Assembly (NCBI RefSeq): GCF_900458435.1
Contig: NZ_UHCT01000001.1
Coordinates: 2,294,001-2,358,000, forward strand
Direction: 5' to 3'
DNA: 64,000 nucleotides
Source: Staphylococcus carnosus
GTDB taxonomy: Bacteria > Bacillota > Bacilli > Staphylococcales > Staphylococcaceae
Numbering within the stretch: position 1 is the first letter of the stretch; each line of letters begins with the position of its first letter. The position numbers were made by a program, and so were the translations under genes. Below, piece after piece: positions 26,350 to 35,905 of the stretch. Below the pieces are notes generated by a model. The model saw nothing but the letters and a program-made list of their open reading frames with translations. It was not told where the DNA came from and ran no database searches.

Positions 26350-26973
26350 CTAGTCATATTTAGACTTGCTGAAGCGTTTCTTCACAAAATATATAATACC
26401 GATAATAAGTAAAATAATTAAGACAATAAGTACAATACTTGAGAAAGAATCGAAAGCAGCGGAAATTTTCGGCCATGCTTCTCCAGCTTGTTGTCCAAGT
26501 ATAACGAGCACTGTATTCCAAATCAGCGTTCCAAGTGTAGTTAATATTAAAAATGAAATCAGCGGCATATTAGTTGTTCCTGCAGGTATTGAAATTAAAC
26601 TTCTGATAACTGGAATAAACCGTGCAAAAAAGACAATTTTTTTACCATGATTATCGAACCAACCAGTTGCTTTGTCTAAATCACTTGCTTTAAAGCGCAG
26701 TATTTTACCAGTTTTACCGTTTGCTAACTTCTGTAATCGCTCTATAGATAAAAAGCGCCCAATAAAATACAGTACGATCGCCCCAAATACAGAACCAAGT
26801 GTTGCAGCAATAATCACGCCAATAATATTCATATTAGAATGTAATGTTAAAAAACCGCTGAATGTTAAGATTAACTCTGATGGAATGGGTGGAAAAATGT
26901 TTTCTAAAGCTATTAGCAAGAAAACACCGAGGTAACCAAATTGATCGATAAATTGCTCGACCATTTTTTCCAT
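26350..26973 (-). CDS. DedA-family membrane protein
   Basis: A 207-residue DedA-family protein, about four to five membrane segments. Family features are ENIFPPIPSELIL near residue 24, GAIVLYFIGRF near 64, and FFARFIPVIRSLISIPAG near 113. Members are linked to undecaprenyl-phosphate recycling or membrane homeostasis and some act as flippases; which role applies is not clear. AGGAGG precedes the ATG. Monocistronic. Confidence 0.9.
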   Translation of the reverse strand: MEKMVEQFIDQFGYLGVFLLIALENIFPPIPSELILTFSGFLTLHSNMNIIGVIIAATLGSVFGAIVLYFIGRFLSIERLQKLANGKTGKILRFKASDLDKATGWFDNHGKKIVFFARFIPVIRSLISIPAGTTNMPLISFLILTTLGTLIWNTVLVILGQQAGEAWPKISAAFDSFSSIVLIVLIILLIIGIIYFVKKRFSKSKYD

Positions 26974-27275
26974 ATTGTTCCTCCTACATCATTTTTAAAC
27001 AAACAAGATACAGCATACATCTTATTTGTTTTTAATAACTTATATAATTCCATTAAGCATTGCAAGTAATATCCTGTTTTTCTTTAATTCCAATACTTTG
27101 CCCCTTTAATTATTGAATGCATTAAAGGGGCAAAAAGACGCAATATATTCAATTTTTCATTAAGATAGTTGTCATGTATCTCATTTTTTATTGGGTTCAA
27201 TACTTCTAAGAACAAAAATGAAGCAATGAAAACACAATTTGGTTTTCATCGCTTTATATTTTATAGTCTAATCTA
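26974..27275. other. Intergenic region between DedA and the APC permease
   Basis: About 300 bases containing two palindromes. TTGCCCCTTTAAT and ATTAAAGGGGCAA (27098-27133) form a perfect 13-bp inverted repeat without a T-run, and the permease terminator lies at 27213-27256. No gene is visible. Confidence 0.5.
27213..27256 (-). terminator. Terminator of the APC permease gene
   Basis: AAGCGATGAAAAC pairs with GTTTTCATTGCTT on the minus strand (one G-U), followed by CATTTTTG. Confidence 0.75.
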
Positions 27276-28799
27276 TTATTTAATCTCACTTTGCTTTGTA
27301 GAAGCTTCTTTATCTGAATCTGGCTCATCAATCATAGACTCCACTTTTGCTTGGCTTGTGTCTAAGATTAATCGACTTAACTCATCTTTATTGATTCTCT
27401 TCAATTTAGGATAACGAACAATAAAGAATATAAGACCAAGTATCAACCAACCAGCCAATGCAATATAAGATGGCATAGACAATGCAGCAGGTGATCCTGG
27501 AATTAACAATAATCCTAAGAAGATAGCAGCGAATACCGAGCCAATAATCGCAAATGTTTTATATACAGGCGCGTAAGTATTGCTGGCTTTGTTATAACTG
27601 AATAATTTTGCTGCTGATAAACAAGTAATTAAATATGCTACTGATACACCTGTTGATGACATATCGACAATCCAAGTAAGTGCAGTACGACCAAGCCACG
27701 GTGCAATCAATGTCAATGCAACTAAGAATATAATCGCAACATAAGGCGTTTTATACACCGGATGCAATTTGCTGAAGACACGAGGCATTATGCCTGAACG
27801 TCCCATTGAGAAAAGCAATCTACTAGCGCTCATTAAAAATCCATTCAAGCCAGTAAAAATCCCCATAATAATCGCAATTGCTAATACAGAGAGTCCAACA
27901 TAGCCAAATGCTTGCTTAGTGACTGCGCCTGTAACCCAAAGGTTTCCGTTTAAGCTTGAACCACTTTTACCTAACCATGCAGTATATAAAATCATTAAAA
28001 CATATGTACCTGCGGCTGCAAGTAAACTGTATACGATTAATTTAAATGTTTTATTCGGTGAAAAACTGAATTCTTCTGCTGTTTGCGGAATGTTATCAAA
28101 TCCAACATATGCCCATGGCGCAACAGCCACAATCATAATGATAGATGTAAACCAACCTTCATGTTTTGCTGTTAAAGGCTGTAAATTACTGAATGAAAAA
28201 TCTTTGCCGAAGAATGAACCAAAGAACATCAATAATACGACAATAACCATTGCAACACAGAAATAATACTGCAAGCTTCCTGATACGTGTGCGCCACGAA
28301 TCGTAATTAACATAAATACAAGTAATAATACTGTTGCAATAATAATTTCAGTCAAATAGACGTCCCAACCAGCAATCGTATAGAGCTTACCATGCTCTAA
28401 TACACTTGGCATCATGAATTTCAAAAGCAAACTAAACGCGGTGGCATTTAAGGCTACAACACAAATATAACCAAATGTCAGAAACCAAGAAGAGAAGAAA
28501 CTGACATAACGACCGAAACTTAAGTAACTAAACGCAAATGCCCCACCGGAAACCGGAAAATGTTCAACAAGTGCGCCGTAACTTACAGCGATAATTATCA
28601 TTAGTAAAGCGCCTATTGTAATACCAATAGCTGCGGAAATGGAACCGGATTGTTTAATCCAGTCACCCGGAAGGATAAAAGAACCCCAACCGATACATGA
28701 GCCATATGCTATAGCCCAAACGAATTTTTCTGATAGGTTTTGCTGTAAATCTCCACGATCTACTTTTTTATGGATATTTTCTTTATTTTTCTGTCCCAT
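27276..28799 (-). CDS. APC-superfamily amino-acid permease
   Basis: A 507-residue transporter with about twelve membrane segments and a charged C-terminal tail. Typical APC features are IGWGSFILPGDWIKQSG in the first helix, FPVSGGAFAFSYLSFG near residue 84 and AVAPWAYVGFDNIPQTAEEF near 225. The substrate is unknown. GAGGTGAG precedes the ATG. A long inverted repeat flanks the -10 box of its promoter, which suggests repression by an unidentified regulator. Confidence 0.88.
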   Translation of the reverse strand: MGQKNKENIHKKVDRGDLQQNLSEKFVWAIAYGSCIGWGSFILPGDWIKQSGSISAAIGITIGALLMIIIAVSYGALVEHFPVSGGAFAFSYLSFGRYVSFFSSWFLTFGYICVVALNATAFSLLLKFMMPSVLEHGKLYTIAGWDVYLTEIIIATVLLLVFMLITIRGAHVSGSLQYYFCVAMVIVVLLMFFGSFFGKDFSFSNLQPLTAKHEGWFTSIIMIVAVAPWAYVGFDNIPQTAEEFSFSPNKTFKLIVYSLLAAAGTYVLMILYTAWLGKSGSSLNGNLWVTGAVTKQAFGYVGLSVLAIAIIMGIFTGLNGFLMSASRLLFSMGRSGIMPRVFSKLHPVYKTPYVAIIFLVALTLIAPWLGRTALTWIVDMSSTGVSVAYLITCLSAAKLFSYNKASNTYAPVYKTFAIIGSVFAAIFLGLLLIPGSPAALSMPSYIALAGWLILGLIFFIVRYPKLKRINKDELSRLILDTSQAKVESMIDEPDSDKEASTKQSEIK

Positions 28800-28802
28800 A
28801 AT

Positions 28803-28849
28803 AAAAACTCACCTCATTCGATACATTATACCCTGTGAGGCGAGTTTTT
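28803..28849 (-). promoter_or_regulatory. APC permease promoter framed by an inverted repeat
   Basis: TATAAT (28825-28830, minus strand) lies between the arms AAAAACTCACCTCA (28803-28816) and TGAGGCGAGTTTTT (28836-28849), which match in 13 of 14 positions. The left arm also covers the ribosome site, so a bound protein or an RNA hairpin could block expression. Confidence 0.6.
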
Positions 28850-28865
28850 GAACCTATTTCGCTAT

Positions 28866-29249
28866 TTATTTTTTAATTTTTAGTGCTTGTACGAGTAATG
28901 TTACCCATGAAGCGATGAAAAGTACACCGCCGATTGGCGTAATGGCACCAAGTGGTTTAATTTGTGTCAATGACAATACATAAAGTGAACCACTGAAGAT
29001 AACAATGCCGCCAAACATCATCCAACCTGCTGCTTTTAATTTCATTTTTGTAGTACCACTTAAAATACCAATACCGATTAATCCTAAACTATGATACATT
29101 TCGTATTGTGTGGCTTTTTGCCAAACATCTAAATAATGTTCTGATAGTTTGCCTTCTAAAGCATGGGCACCAAAAGCACCTGTCGCAATGGATAACGCTG
29201 CTGCCCCTGCGCCAAGAGCTAAAAATGTTTTCATTGATTTTAGATTCAC
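28866..29249 (-). CDS. DUF423 membrane protein
   Basis: A 127-residue protein with four hydrophobic segments and the DUF423 signature [12 protein letters not shown] near residue 25, followed by [15 protein letters not shown]. The start is the GTG at 29249, seven bases after AAAGGAGAG. The family has no assigned function. It lies in the same direction as the DUF5327 gene and ung; whether they share a transcript is unclear. Confidence 0.85.
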   Translation of the reverse strand: MNLKSMKTFLALGAGAAALSIATGAFGAHALEGKLSEHYLDVWQKATQYEMYHSLGLIGIGILSGTTKMKLKAAGWMMFGGIVIFSGSLYVLSLTQIKPLGAITPIGGVLFIASWVTLLVQALKIKK

Positions 29250-29333
29250 TATGAAACTCTCCTTTATAAATATAATAAGGATGCCAAAGATATTTTTAGC
29301 AATTTCCTATTTTTAATTCTGTTTCTCAACTCG

Positions 29334-29723
29334 CTAGAAATCGAATATTGAATCACCGTTTCCGAGTTCATCGTCAGTTACCATTTTATTGGAATTTCCA
29401 GGCGGTGTCGATGTATTTGATGTCGAGTTAGAATGAGATACTTTCCCACCCATCGCTTCAATCTCAGCTGCAGTAATACCTGAATGTACTGTATGGCTAG
29501 CGGTATTTTTAATTCCAGTTTTATTGGAACTAGAAGTTTGATACGTTTTATTATATCTTGATTTCACGTTTTGATTGTTATCACTTTTTGGTCTTGTGTC
29601 CGCATATAATGAAGTTAAAGTATGGATAGCATAAATATGTTTTTGAAAATCCGCTTCACTTTCCGCCTCATTTGCTTGTACGAGTTCTTGCTCAATCAAC
29701 GAGATAATTTTATCTTTATCCAC
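29334..29723 (-). CDS. DUF5327 (YwdI-like) protein
   Basis: A 129-residue soluble protein with a helical N-terminal domain ([24 protein letters not shown], positions 3-26, then [17 protein letters not shown]) and a low-complexity Ser/Asn/Thr-rich C-terminal part. It matches the YwdI family, which accompanies ung in Firmicutes. The start is a GTG six bases after GGAGG and overlaps the end of ung by 8 bases. Function unknown. Confidence 0.8.
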
Positions 29724-30381
29724 GCTGCGCCTCCTCTCCGCACCAATCAATCGGCGTCTCACCGTGTGCCTCTAAATAAGTATTTGCTCTAGAGTATGGT
29801 TTAGAACCGAAGAAACCACGATAAGCTGATAACGGGCTCGGATGTACCGACTTGATGACATCATGTTTAGAAGTATCAATTAGTCTCTCTTTTTGCTGTG
29901 CAGGTTTTCCCCATAATATGAAAACCACATGGTCACGATATTCTGAAACTGCTTTAATAATTTCATCAGTAAACACTTCCCAACCGATATTACGATGTGA
30001 AGCAGCTTCACCTTTACGAACAGTAAGTACTGTATTTAAAAGAAGTACACCCTCTCTCGCCCAATCTTGCAAGTGAGAAACGGTACGTTTGCATCCAATA
30101 TCATCTTCTAATTCCTTATACATATTCCGCAAGGAAGGCGGAAATTTACCTTCCGGCTGAACAGAAAAAGCTAAGCCATGTGCTTGCTTTGGACCATGAT
30201 ACGGATCTTGTCCGATAATTACGACCTTTACCTTATCAAAAGGTGTTAAATCAAAAGCCTGATAAATATTTTCTTTATCTGGATAAACAGTTTTTGTAGA
30301 ATATTCTTTGTCTAAAAAGTCATGCATTTCTTTAAAGTCATGTCGGTTTGTTATATCATGAAATACTTCTGACCAATTCAT
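29716..30381 (-). CDS. ung: Uracil-DNA glycosylase
   Basis: A 221-residue family 1 uracil-DNA glycosylase that removes uracil from DNA in base-excision repair. The water-activating loop [18 protein letters not shown] is near residue 57 and the DNA-minor-groove loop [13 protein letters not shown] near 180, both intact. Length is normal. GAGGTGA precedes the ATG. It is translationally coupled with the DUF5327 gene. Confidence 0.97.
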
Positions 30382-30571
30382 GGAATCACCTCATCGTTAT
30401 CATAACATAGTATCCCTTAAAGCAAGAGTTTAGACGTAGTTAACCCACCTTCCATCCCTTATACTTCCCACACCTTCATATCGCTAAATCGAGTCTTATG
30501 CAATATGATGTTGCTAGTGATTTAAACATGATAAAATGTAAGAAAAGAGTACGCGAAGGAGTGTATGTTTA

Positions 30572-31402
30572 ATGGCATTGAAAAAAGTATTAACAATTGC
30601 AGGCTCAGATACAAGCGCAGGCGCTGGCATGCAAGCAGATTTAAAAACGTTCCAAGAGTTGGACACTTACGGTATGGTAGCATTAGCTGCTGTAGTCACA
30701 ATGGATCCTAAAACTTGGTCTCATGATGTTACACCGCTTCCATTTGATTTATTCAATAAACAATTGGAAACAGCAATTTCTATCGGACCAGACGCAGTCA
30801 AAACAGGTATGTTAGGTTCTGAAGAGATTATCAAACGTGCTGGTGAAGCCTTTACTGAATCTGGTGCGAAATACTTTGTAGTCGACCCAGTTATGGTCTG
30901 CAAAGGTGAAGACGAAGTATTGAATCCAGGCAATACAGACGCAATGATTAAATATCTATTGCCTAAAGCAACAGTTACAACACCAAACTTGTTCGAAGCA
31001 GGACAATTATCAGGTTTAGGCACACTAAAATCTATTGATGATATGAAAAAAGCAGCTAAAATAATTCACGACCAAGGCGCTGAAAATGTAATCATCAAAG
31101 GCGGCAAAGCGCTAGACCAAGATAAATCTTATGACTTGTATTATGATGGTGACAAATACTACCAATTAACAACAGATATGTTCCAACAAAGTTATAACCA
31201 TGGCGCAGGCTGTACATTCGCTGCAGCAACAACTGCAAACTTAGCAAACGGCCAATCACCTAAAGATGCAGTTGTAAATGCGAAAGCATTCGTAGCTTCA
31301 GCAATTAAAAACGGTTGGAAAATGAATGAATTCGTTGGCCCCGTTGATCACGGTGCATATAATCGTATTGAAAAAATCGATGTAGATGTCAAAGAAGTAT
31401 AA
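30572..31402 (+). CDS. pdxK: Pyridoxine/pyridoxal kinase of the ThiD family
   Basis: A 276-residue ribokinase-fold enzyme of the ThiD/PdxK group. It begins VLTIAGSDTSAGAGMQADLK, a typical ThiD-like N-terminus, and ends with the anion-hole and base motif YNHGAGCTFAAAT near residue 208. In staphylococci this lone gene acts mainly as pyridoxal/pyridoxine kinase; hydroxymethylpyrimidine kinase activity is also possible, so the symbol is not certain. AAGGAG precedes the ATG. A terminator follows. Confidence 0.88.
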   Translation: MALKKVLTIAGSDTSAGAGMQADLKTFQELDTYGMVALAAVVTMDPKTWSHDVTPLPFDLFNKQLETAISIGPDAVKTGMLGSEEIIKRAGEAFTESGAKYFVVDPVMVCKGEDEVLNPGNTDAMIKYLLPKATVTTPNLFEAGQLSGLGTLKSIDDMKKAAKIIHDQGAENVIIKGGKALDQDKSYDLYYDGDKYYQLTTDMFQQSYNHGAGCTFAAATTANLANGQSPKDAVVNAKAFVASAIKNGWKMNEFVGPVDHGAYNRIEKIDVDVKEV

Positions 31403-31418
31403 AATTAATTTTAAAGCG

Positions 31419-31453
31419 CGGCATTGCTCTAAATTGAGTGATGCCACTTTTTA
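31419..31453 (+). terminator. Terminator of pdxK
   Basis: GGCATTGCTC pairs with GAGTGATGCC (two wobble positions), followed by ACTTTTTAT. Confidence 0.75.
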
Positions 31454-31628
31454 TATACATCAAAACTATTAATACAACCCCTCATATTTAATTATAGTTA
31501 CTTTTCAAAATTTCAACTCGAAGGCTCTCGGTAATTAGTCTGAGAAGAAGATGGTCTCATTGTATGAGTGAAAGTTGATGCTAAAGCCTCATGTTTTCAA
31601 GTTGAATATCTAATACAATAATTAATGT

Positions 31629-31728
31629 AGAGGGAGCGGCACAAGTGTAAATCCGAAACAATCCTGAACATAGATTCTAATGATAATCGTTACACCTTTC
31701 TACCCACCCTAAAATGTCAGCTCCCTCT
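31629..31728. ncRNA. Structured intergenic element of about 100 nt
   Basis: AGAGGGAGC (31629-31637) pairs perfectly with GCTCCCTCT (31720-31728), and inside it GTGTAA (31645-31650) pairs with TTACAC (31690-31695). No T-run follows on either strand. It might be a dispersed palindromic repeat, a regulatory RNA or a small mobile element. No coding frame is visible. Confidence 0.4.
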
Positions 31729-31844
31729 CAAATATGATGCAATAAAATCGCGTATAACCTCCTAAATAGACGTGAAATTCATATCCTAACTTAAACATGA
31801 AATTGCATTAACAGTTAATCTAATCATTGAATTTAAAAAGCCGT

Positions 31845-31970
31845 AAATTGTCTTTCCCCTGACACAATTTGCAGGCACACCCTAAAAATATAGCATCACT
31901 GTCCCTTGTGAGATTGTCCCTTCTCTCAAGTTACCTGATTTGTCCCTTCAGGTTCGACAGTGGTGCTTTA
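31845..31970. ncRNA. Structured element with repeated UGUCCCU loops
   Basis: On the + strand AAATTGT/ACAATTT encloses CTTTCCCCTGAC (31845-31870). A 12-base closing stem follows, AGCATCACTGTC (31892-31903) with GACAGTGGTGCT (31956-31967, one wobble). It encloses two hairpins: CTTGTGAGA/TCTCTCAAG with loop TTGTCCCT, and ACCTGA/TCAGGT with loop TTTGTCCCT. TGTCCCTT thus occurs at 31900, 31915 and 31941. The + strand end is followed by TTATTT, the minus strand end by TATATTTTTA, so direction is not settled. C-rich loops are typical of staphylococcal sRNAs that target ribosome sites. Confidence 0.5.
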
Positions 31971-31979
31971 TTTATGTGA

Positions 31980-32026
31980 AAAATAAAAAACACGGAAAGC
32001 TACGCATATGCGCAAACTTCCCGTGC
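31980..32026 (-). terminator. Terminator of the ProP-like gene
   Basis: CACGGGAAG pairs with CTTTCCGTG on the minus strand (one G-U), with inner GCGCATATGC self-complementarity, followed by TTTTTTATTTTT. Confidence 0.9.
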
Positions 32027-32044
32027 TGAAATTGATTCTTAAAT

Positions 32045-33484
32045 TTAATTAATACCTTCCATGTCAATTCCTGACTCGTGTTCACGTTTTCTTTTCTCTT
32101 GAACCCACCACAATGATTTTTTAGGATTCTCAGCTGCTTTTTTAAAGTCTTCATCTGAATCCACATTCGGATATGATCCTTTAAGTGATCTAGATGCAGT
32201 GTTGGTATGCATGAAGAGGACTACTAGGAACCCTACAATACTGACAGCTGTTAGATAAAATGCCGGCATTAAAGGATTTCCTGTTTTCGCAACTAAAGCC
32301 GTAGCGATTAAAGGTGTTGTTCCTCCAAATAGTGAAACAGAAACGTTAAAAGTAATGGCTAATGTACGGTACCGGATATGCGTAAAGAATATCGTCGGTA
32401 ATGTACCTGGCATTGTTCCTTCATATGTCGCAAGGAAAATACCTAAGATTAAAATTCCAATAGCAACTGGGAAAATAGCTTTTAAATTGATGAGCCAGAA
32501 TGCCAAAATACTGAATAGAATAATACCGCCTAAACCAAACAGCATGACTTTCTTATCTCCGATTTTATCTGCTGTTTTACCATAAAATAGCGCTAATGGA
32601 ATCATAATTGCCATAATACAAGTGATTAAGACAGTGACCAAGCCATTTTTGACACCTATAACTTCTTCTAAGTACGACGGTAAATAGGATGTAACCATAT
32701 AATTCGTCACGTTAAAGAAGACAACCATTACGAAACACACAATGATGTCTTTATAATAAAATCGTACGCTTGTCCAAAAACCGATTTTATCACGTTCATC
32801 TTGCTTAGATAATTCATTCTCATAAATAGGTGTTTCTTCTAAATGTGTTCTTAAGTATAAACCAACAAAACCTAAAATCAGTCCGAAGAAGAATGGAATT
32901 CTCCAACCCCATGCTGCCATTTGTTGATCATTTAATGAGAAAAACAAGACGCCGCATAATACTGAAGCTGCGATATAACCGGATAGCGTACCGATTTCTA
33001 ATCCGCTTCCTAATGAATTGCGTCGATTATCTGGTGAGGTTTCTGCCACATATACCATAGCACCAGCGTACTCTCCACCAGTTGAAAACCCTTGGATAAT
33101 TCTACCTATCAATAAAAGTATGGGAGCCCATATTCCGATTTGATCATATGTCGGCAAACAACCGATGAGTACTGTTGAAATAGCCATCATTACAATCGTG
33201 ATAGTCAATACTATTTTCCGTCCGAATTTATCACCTATAATACCGAAGATAATACCTCCGACAGGGCGTAATAAAAATGCAATTGCAAAGGTTGCAAATG
33301 TAAATACTAATTTTAATTGATCATTCTGAACATCTGAAAAGAAGTTCTTACTAATAATAACTGCTAAATAAGAATAAAGTCCGAAATCGAACCATTCCAT
33401 AGCGTTACCTATACCAGTTGCGACTACGCTCCTTTTAGCCACACTGGCGTCCACGCGATTAATTTTGTTTTTATCAAAACGCAT
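32045..33484 (-). CDS. MFS transporter of the ProP/metabolite:H+ symporter family
   Basis: A 479-residue transporter with twelve membrane segments, of the metabolite:H+ symporter group (ProP, KgtP, ShiA). Family motifs are [15 protein letters not shown] at residue 25, [18 protein letters not shown] near 73, and [17 protein letters not shown] near 133. The ATG at 33484 lies nine bases after GAGGAG; an ATG nine bases upstream abuts that site. The C-terminus is Lys/Asn-rich. Substrate could be proline/betaine or an organic acid. Two palindromes lie about 100 bases upstream. Confidence 0.88.
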   Translation of the reverse strand: MRFDKNKINRVDASVAKRSVVATGIGNAMEWFDFGLYSYLAVIISKNFFSDVQNDQLKLVFTFATFAIAFLLRPVGGIIFGIIGDKFGRKIVLTITIVMMAISTVLIGCLPTYDQIGIWAPILLLIGRIIQGFSTGGEYAGAMVYVAETSPDNRRNSLGSGLEIGTLSGYIAASVLCGVLFFSLNDQQMAAWGWRIPFFFGLILGFVGLYLRTHLEETPIYENELSKQDERDKIGFWTSVRFYYKDIIVCFVMVVFFNVTNYMVTSYLPSYLEEVIGVKNGLVTVLITCIMAIMIPLALFYGKTADKIGDKKVMLFGLGGIILFSILAFWLINLKAIFPVAIGILILGIFLATYEGTMPGTLPTIFFTHIRYRTLAITFNVSVSLFGGTTPLIATALVAKTGNPLMPAFYLTAVSIVGFLVVLFMHTNTASRSLKGSYPNVDSDEDFKKAAENPKKSLWWVQEKRKREHESGIDMEGIN

Positions 33485-33580
33485 GTACTTCATCTCCTCT
33501 ACGTTTAGTGATAAAACACATGTAATTACATACCACTATTCTAAAGTATGAAACAGAAATTTTTCATAAAAACAATTATT

Positions 33581-33612
33581 AACATTTTTAAATGTTAGAT
33601 ACGTTAACGTAT
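33581..33612. promoter_or_regulatory. Two adjacent palindromes upstream of the ProP-like gene
   Basis: AACATTT/AAATGTT (33581-33596, 2-base centre) and the perfect 14-base ATACGTTAACGTAT (33599-33612) lie two bases apart, about 100 bases ahead of the transporter start. They look like operator sites; no regulator is identified. Confidence 0.4.
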
Positions 33613-33904
33613 TAAATTTCGCAAAAAGTAATGAAAAGAAAAATATTATTCAAAAGAAAAGATGAAGCAACCGTTTTTGAAAATCAATATTTTATAAATA
33701 GCACCATAATATACATAAAAATAACCCCATTCATTAAGTCAGTAATGAATAGGGCTGTATACGTCGCTTTATAAATTCAGTATTTTAAAATTGATTGTGC
33801 AGTTATCTTGTTTATTGTTATATTTCATAACTTCATGCATCTAATAGAGCATTTAAGATTGCTAGTATACAAAACTTCAGTGAAATAAATCAGCAGTGGT
33901 ATAA

Positions 33905-33960
33905 ACAAAAACAATCCTTTCTTTTTTCATCTTATGTGATGAAACTTTTGAAAGGATTGC
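33905..33960 (-). terminator. Terminator of the yojF-bshB2-folE2 operon
   Basis: GCAATCCTTTCA pairs with GAAAGGATTGT on the minus strand, with an inner TTTCATC/GATGAAA stem, then TTTTGTTT. Confidence 0.88.
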
Positions 33961-33972
33961 AGTGTTTAACGA

Positions 33973-34851
33973 TTATTTTCTATATTTTAATTTAGCAAAT
34001 GCATCATGCTGATGAATAGATTCTTCATTACGACATTCAATGTCAAATCCTTCTGCCCAGTCTAATTCGACTAAATCAGCTGCGATTAAACGAATTAAAT
34101 CTTCGACAAAGCGTGGATTTTCATAAGCACGTTCTGTCACTCTTTTTTCATCCGGACGTTTTAAAATCGGATATAAAATAGAGCTGGCATTGGCTTCCAT
34201 AGCATCTAAAATAACCTCTTTATAGTCTGTCGGTAAAGTTGCTGAAGGGTCGATGTACATTTTCACAGTGATTACACCGCGTTGATTATGTGCTGAGTAT
34301 TCACTGATTTCTTTTGAACATGGGCATAATGTTGTAACTGTGGCTTGAACTGTCAATTCTTTACGTGTCACTTGATCGCCTGCAACAGCTAAACCATATG
34401 TTACATCTGCATTCCCTACTGCTTTTATATTAGTAACTGGGCTATAGCGGTTAAAGAACCATTTACCAGATACATCTACACCAGCTGAACTTTGTTTCAT
34501 ATGTTTTTCTAGAGTATGCAAAACAGCTTCTAAATTGTTAAATGATAGTTCCAAACCATTATCATAATGTTTCTCAACACTTTCTAAAATACGGCTCATG
34601 TTGATGCCTTTTTCTTCACGCGTCAAACTTGTAGAAAAGGCAAATGTACCCGCTGTTTGGTAATTATCAATAACGACTGGATAAACTAAATTTTTGATAC
34701 CTACTTCTTCTATTTCAAACAAAAAATCTTTGTGCGTGCTTTGTAAGTCGGTCATTTCTTCTTTAACGGTAGGCTTTGTACCTTCTATTGGATCAACAGA
34801 ACCGAAGTGTCTCCAACGACCTTCACGTGTTGTTAAATCAAATTCACTCAT
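33973..34851 (-). CDS. folE2: GTP cyclohydrolase FolE2 (type IB)
   Basis: A 292-residue type IB GTP cyclohydrolase making 7,8-dihydroneopterin triphosphate for folate. The conserved metal-ligand region [20 protein letters not shown] is near residue 152, with further conserved [10 protein letters not shown] near 45 and [11 protein letters not shown] near 247. The ATG at 34851 has GGAGG at nine bases. It lies 16 bases behind bshB2, in one operon with yojF. This enzyme replaces zinc-dependent FolE; whether a FolE also exists cannot be seen here. Confidence 0.93.
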   Translation of the reverse strand: MSEFDLTTREGRWRHFGSVDPIEGTKPTVKEEMTDLQSTHKDFLFEIEEVGIKNLVYPVVIDNYQTAGTFAFSTSLTREEKGINMSRILESVEKHYDNGLELSFNNLEAVLHTLEKHMKQSSAGVDVSGKWFFNRYSPVTNIKAVGNADVTYGLAVAGDQVTRKELTVQATVTTLCPCSKEISEYSAHNQRGVITVKMYIDPSATLPTDYKEVILDAMEANASSILYPILKRPDEKRVTERAYENPRFVEDLIRLIAADLVELDWAEGFDIECRNEESIHQHDAFAKLKYRK

Positions 34852-34867
34852 CTGTGTGCGCCTCCAC

Positions 34868-35533
34868 TTATGATTCAAATTTATATGTCCAATAGGCTTC
34901 TTGTTCTAAGAAACCTTTGGCTTCGTCTGGTACTTGCGGTTCTGCTAATTGTTGCAAGAACGGACCAGACTGTGATGCATGTGCTTTAAATGCATTTAAC
35001 TTTGTATCTCTGTATTCACTGATATCATTGACAACATCAGGTTCTCCTAATTCATCAATGGCATCATTGCTGAAAGCAACCAATTGCAAACGTGGTCGCT
35101 CATCTTTCGGCATACGGCCTACTGTACGAACAACAGCATCTGCTGTAGCTTCGTGGTCAGGGTGAACAGCATAACCTGGATAAAATGAAATAATCAATGA
35201 AGGACGAAGTTCTTCAATCAAAGACTGTACCATTCCATCGATTTTTTCATAAGGTTCGAATTCTACTGTTTTATCACGATAACCCATTTTGCGTAAATCT
35301 TTGATGCCAATTGCTTTTGCGGCTTCTTCTAATTCGTGTTCACGAATTTCCGGCAGTGATTCACGTGTCGCAAAAGGCGGATTCCCCAAATTACGTCCCA
35401 TTTGACCAAGCGTCAAACAAGCGTATGTTACAGGCACGCCATTATCAATATAACGTGCTAGAGTTCCTGCTGATGAGAACGTCTCATCGTCAGGATGCGG
35501 AAAAATAACTAATACTTGGCTTTCCTCTGACAT
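34868..35533 (-). CDS. bshB2: Bacillithiol biosynthesis deacetylase BshB2
   Basis: A 221-residue LmbE-fold zinc deacetylase. Metal-binding motif [13 protein letters not shown] is at residues 11-23, with [11 protein letters not shown] near 121. It removes the acetyl group from GlcNAc-malate during bacillithiol synthesis, or deacetylates bacillithiol conjugates. GGAGGGCG precedes the ATG. The pair with a YojF-type protein upstream is a conserved signature of BshB2 rather than BshB1. Confidence 0.93.
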   Translation of the reverse strand: MSEESQVLVIFPHPDDETFSSAGTLARYIDNGVPVTYACLTLGQMGRNLGNPPFATRESLPEIREHELEEAAKAIGIKDLRKMGYRDKTVEFEPYEKIDGMVQSLIEELRPSLIISFYPGYAVHPDHEATADAVVRTVGRMPKDERPRLQLVAFSNDAIDELGEPDVVNDISEYRDTKLNAFKAHASQSGPFLQQLAEPQVPDEAKGFLEQEAYWTYKFES

Positions 35534-35545
35534 GTTACGCCCTCC

Positions 35546-35905
35546 TTATAATTGGAAAGGAACAGTGCTGATTTCTAAAGTTGCTGCTAACTGTCCTTCA
35601 TAATTAAATCCTGCTAATAAAAACTCATTATTTTCATTAACTTCATAATGTGTTAAACCTTGTACATAAACCCAGCCATTATCTTGCAGCTTTAAACCTA
35701 CTCTGAATGGATCTTTGCCCCCGCCTTTCAGTTTTGCATGTTCAAAAACTACTTTTATATTCCTTAAAAAAGTTCCTGCATTAAAGACACGTTGATCAAA
35801 ATGATTTGCATATGCCCCATTTGTTGTTTCGACATGCAGATAAACCGGCTGGTCTACATACGATTCAAGTAAACCTTGTACTTTTTCGTATTCAATCGGT
35901 TCCAC
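35546..35905 (-). CDS. yojF: YojF-family (DUF1806) protein
   Basis: A 119-residue small soluble protein of the YojF family, consistently encoded just upstream of BshB2. Key segments are NGAYANHFDQRVFNAGTF near residue 30 and the KGGGKDPFRVGLKL region. The preferred start is the GTG at 35905, eight bases after AAGGGAG; an earlier GTG abuts that site. It starts the yojF-bshB2-folE2 operon. No biochemical role is known. Confidence 0.87.
   Translation of the reverse strand: MEPIEYEKVQGLLESYVDQPVYLHVETTNGAYANHFDQRVFNAGTFLRNIKVVFEHAKLKGGGKDPFRVGLKLQDNGWVYVQGLTHYEVNENNEFLLAGFNYEGQLAATLEISTVPFQL

Larger units (their letters stand above)
31454..32044. other. Intergenic region between pdxK and the ProP-like gene
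   Basis: About 590 bases between convergent genes without a coding frame. It holds the two structured elements described separately and the ProP-gene terminator. The remaining sequence is AT-rich and unremarkable. Confidence 0.5.
33485..33972. other. Intergenic region between folE2 and the ProP-like gene
   Basis: About 490 bases with the two palindromes, a CCCCATTCATT/AATGAATAGGG hairpin (33725-33753) and the folE2 terminator. No gene is visible. Confidence 0.5.

Noticed and set aside
26230..26412. A 60-codon + strand frame between the DUF2812-like gene and DedA
   Set aside because: It is made largely from the terminator arms and the antisense of the DedA C-terminus, and has no ribosome site.
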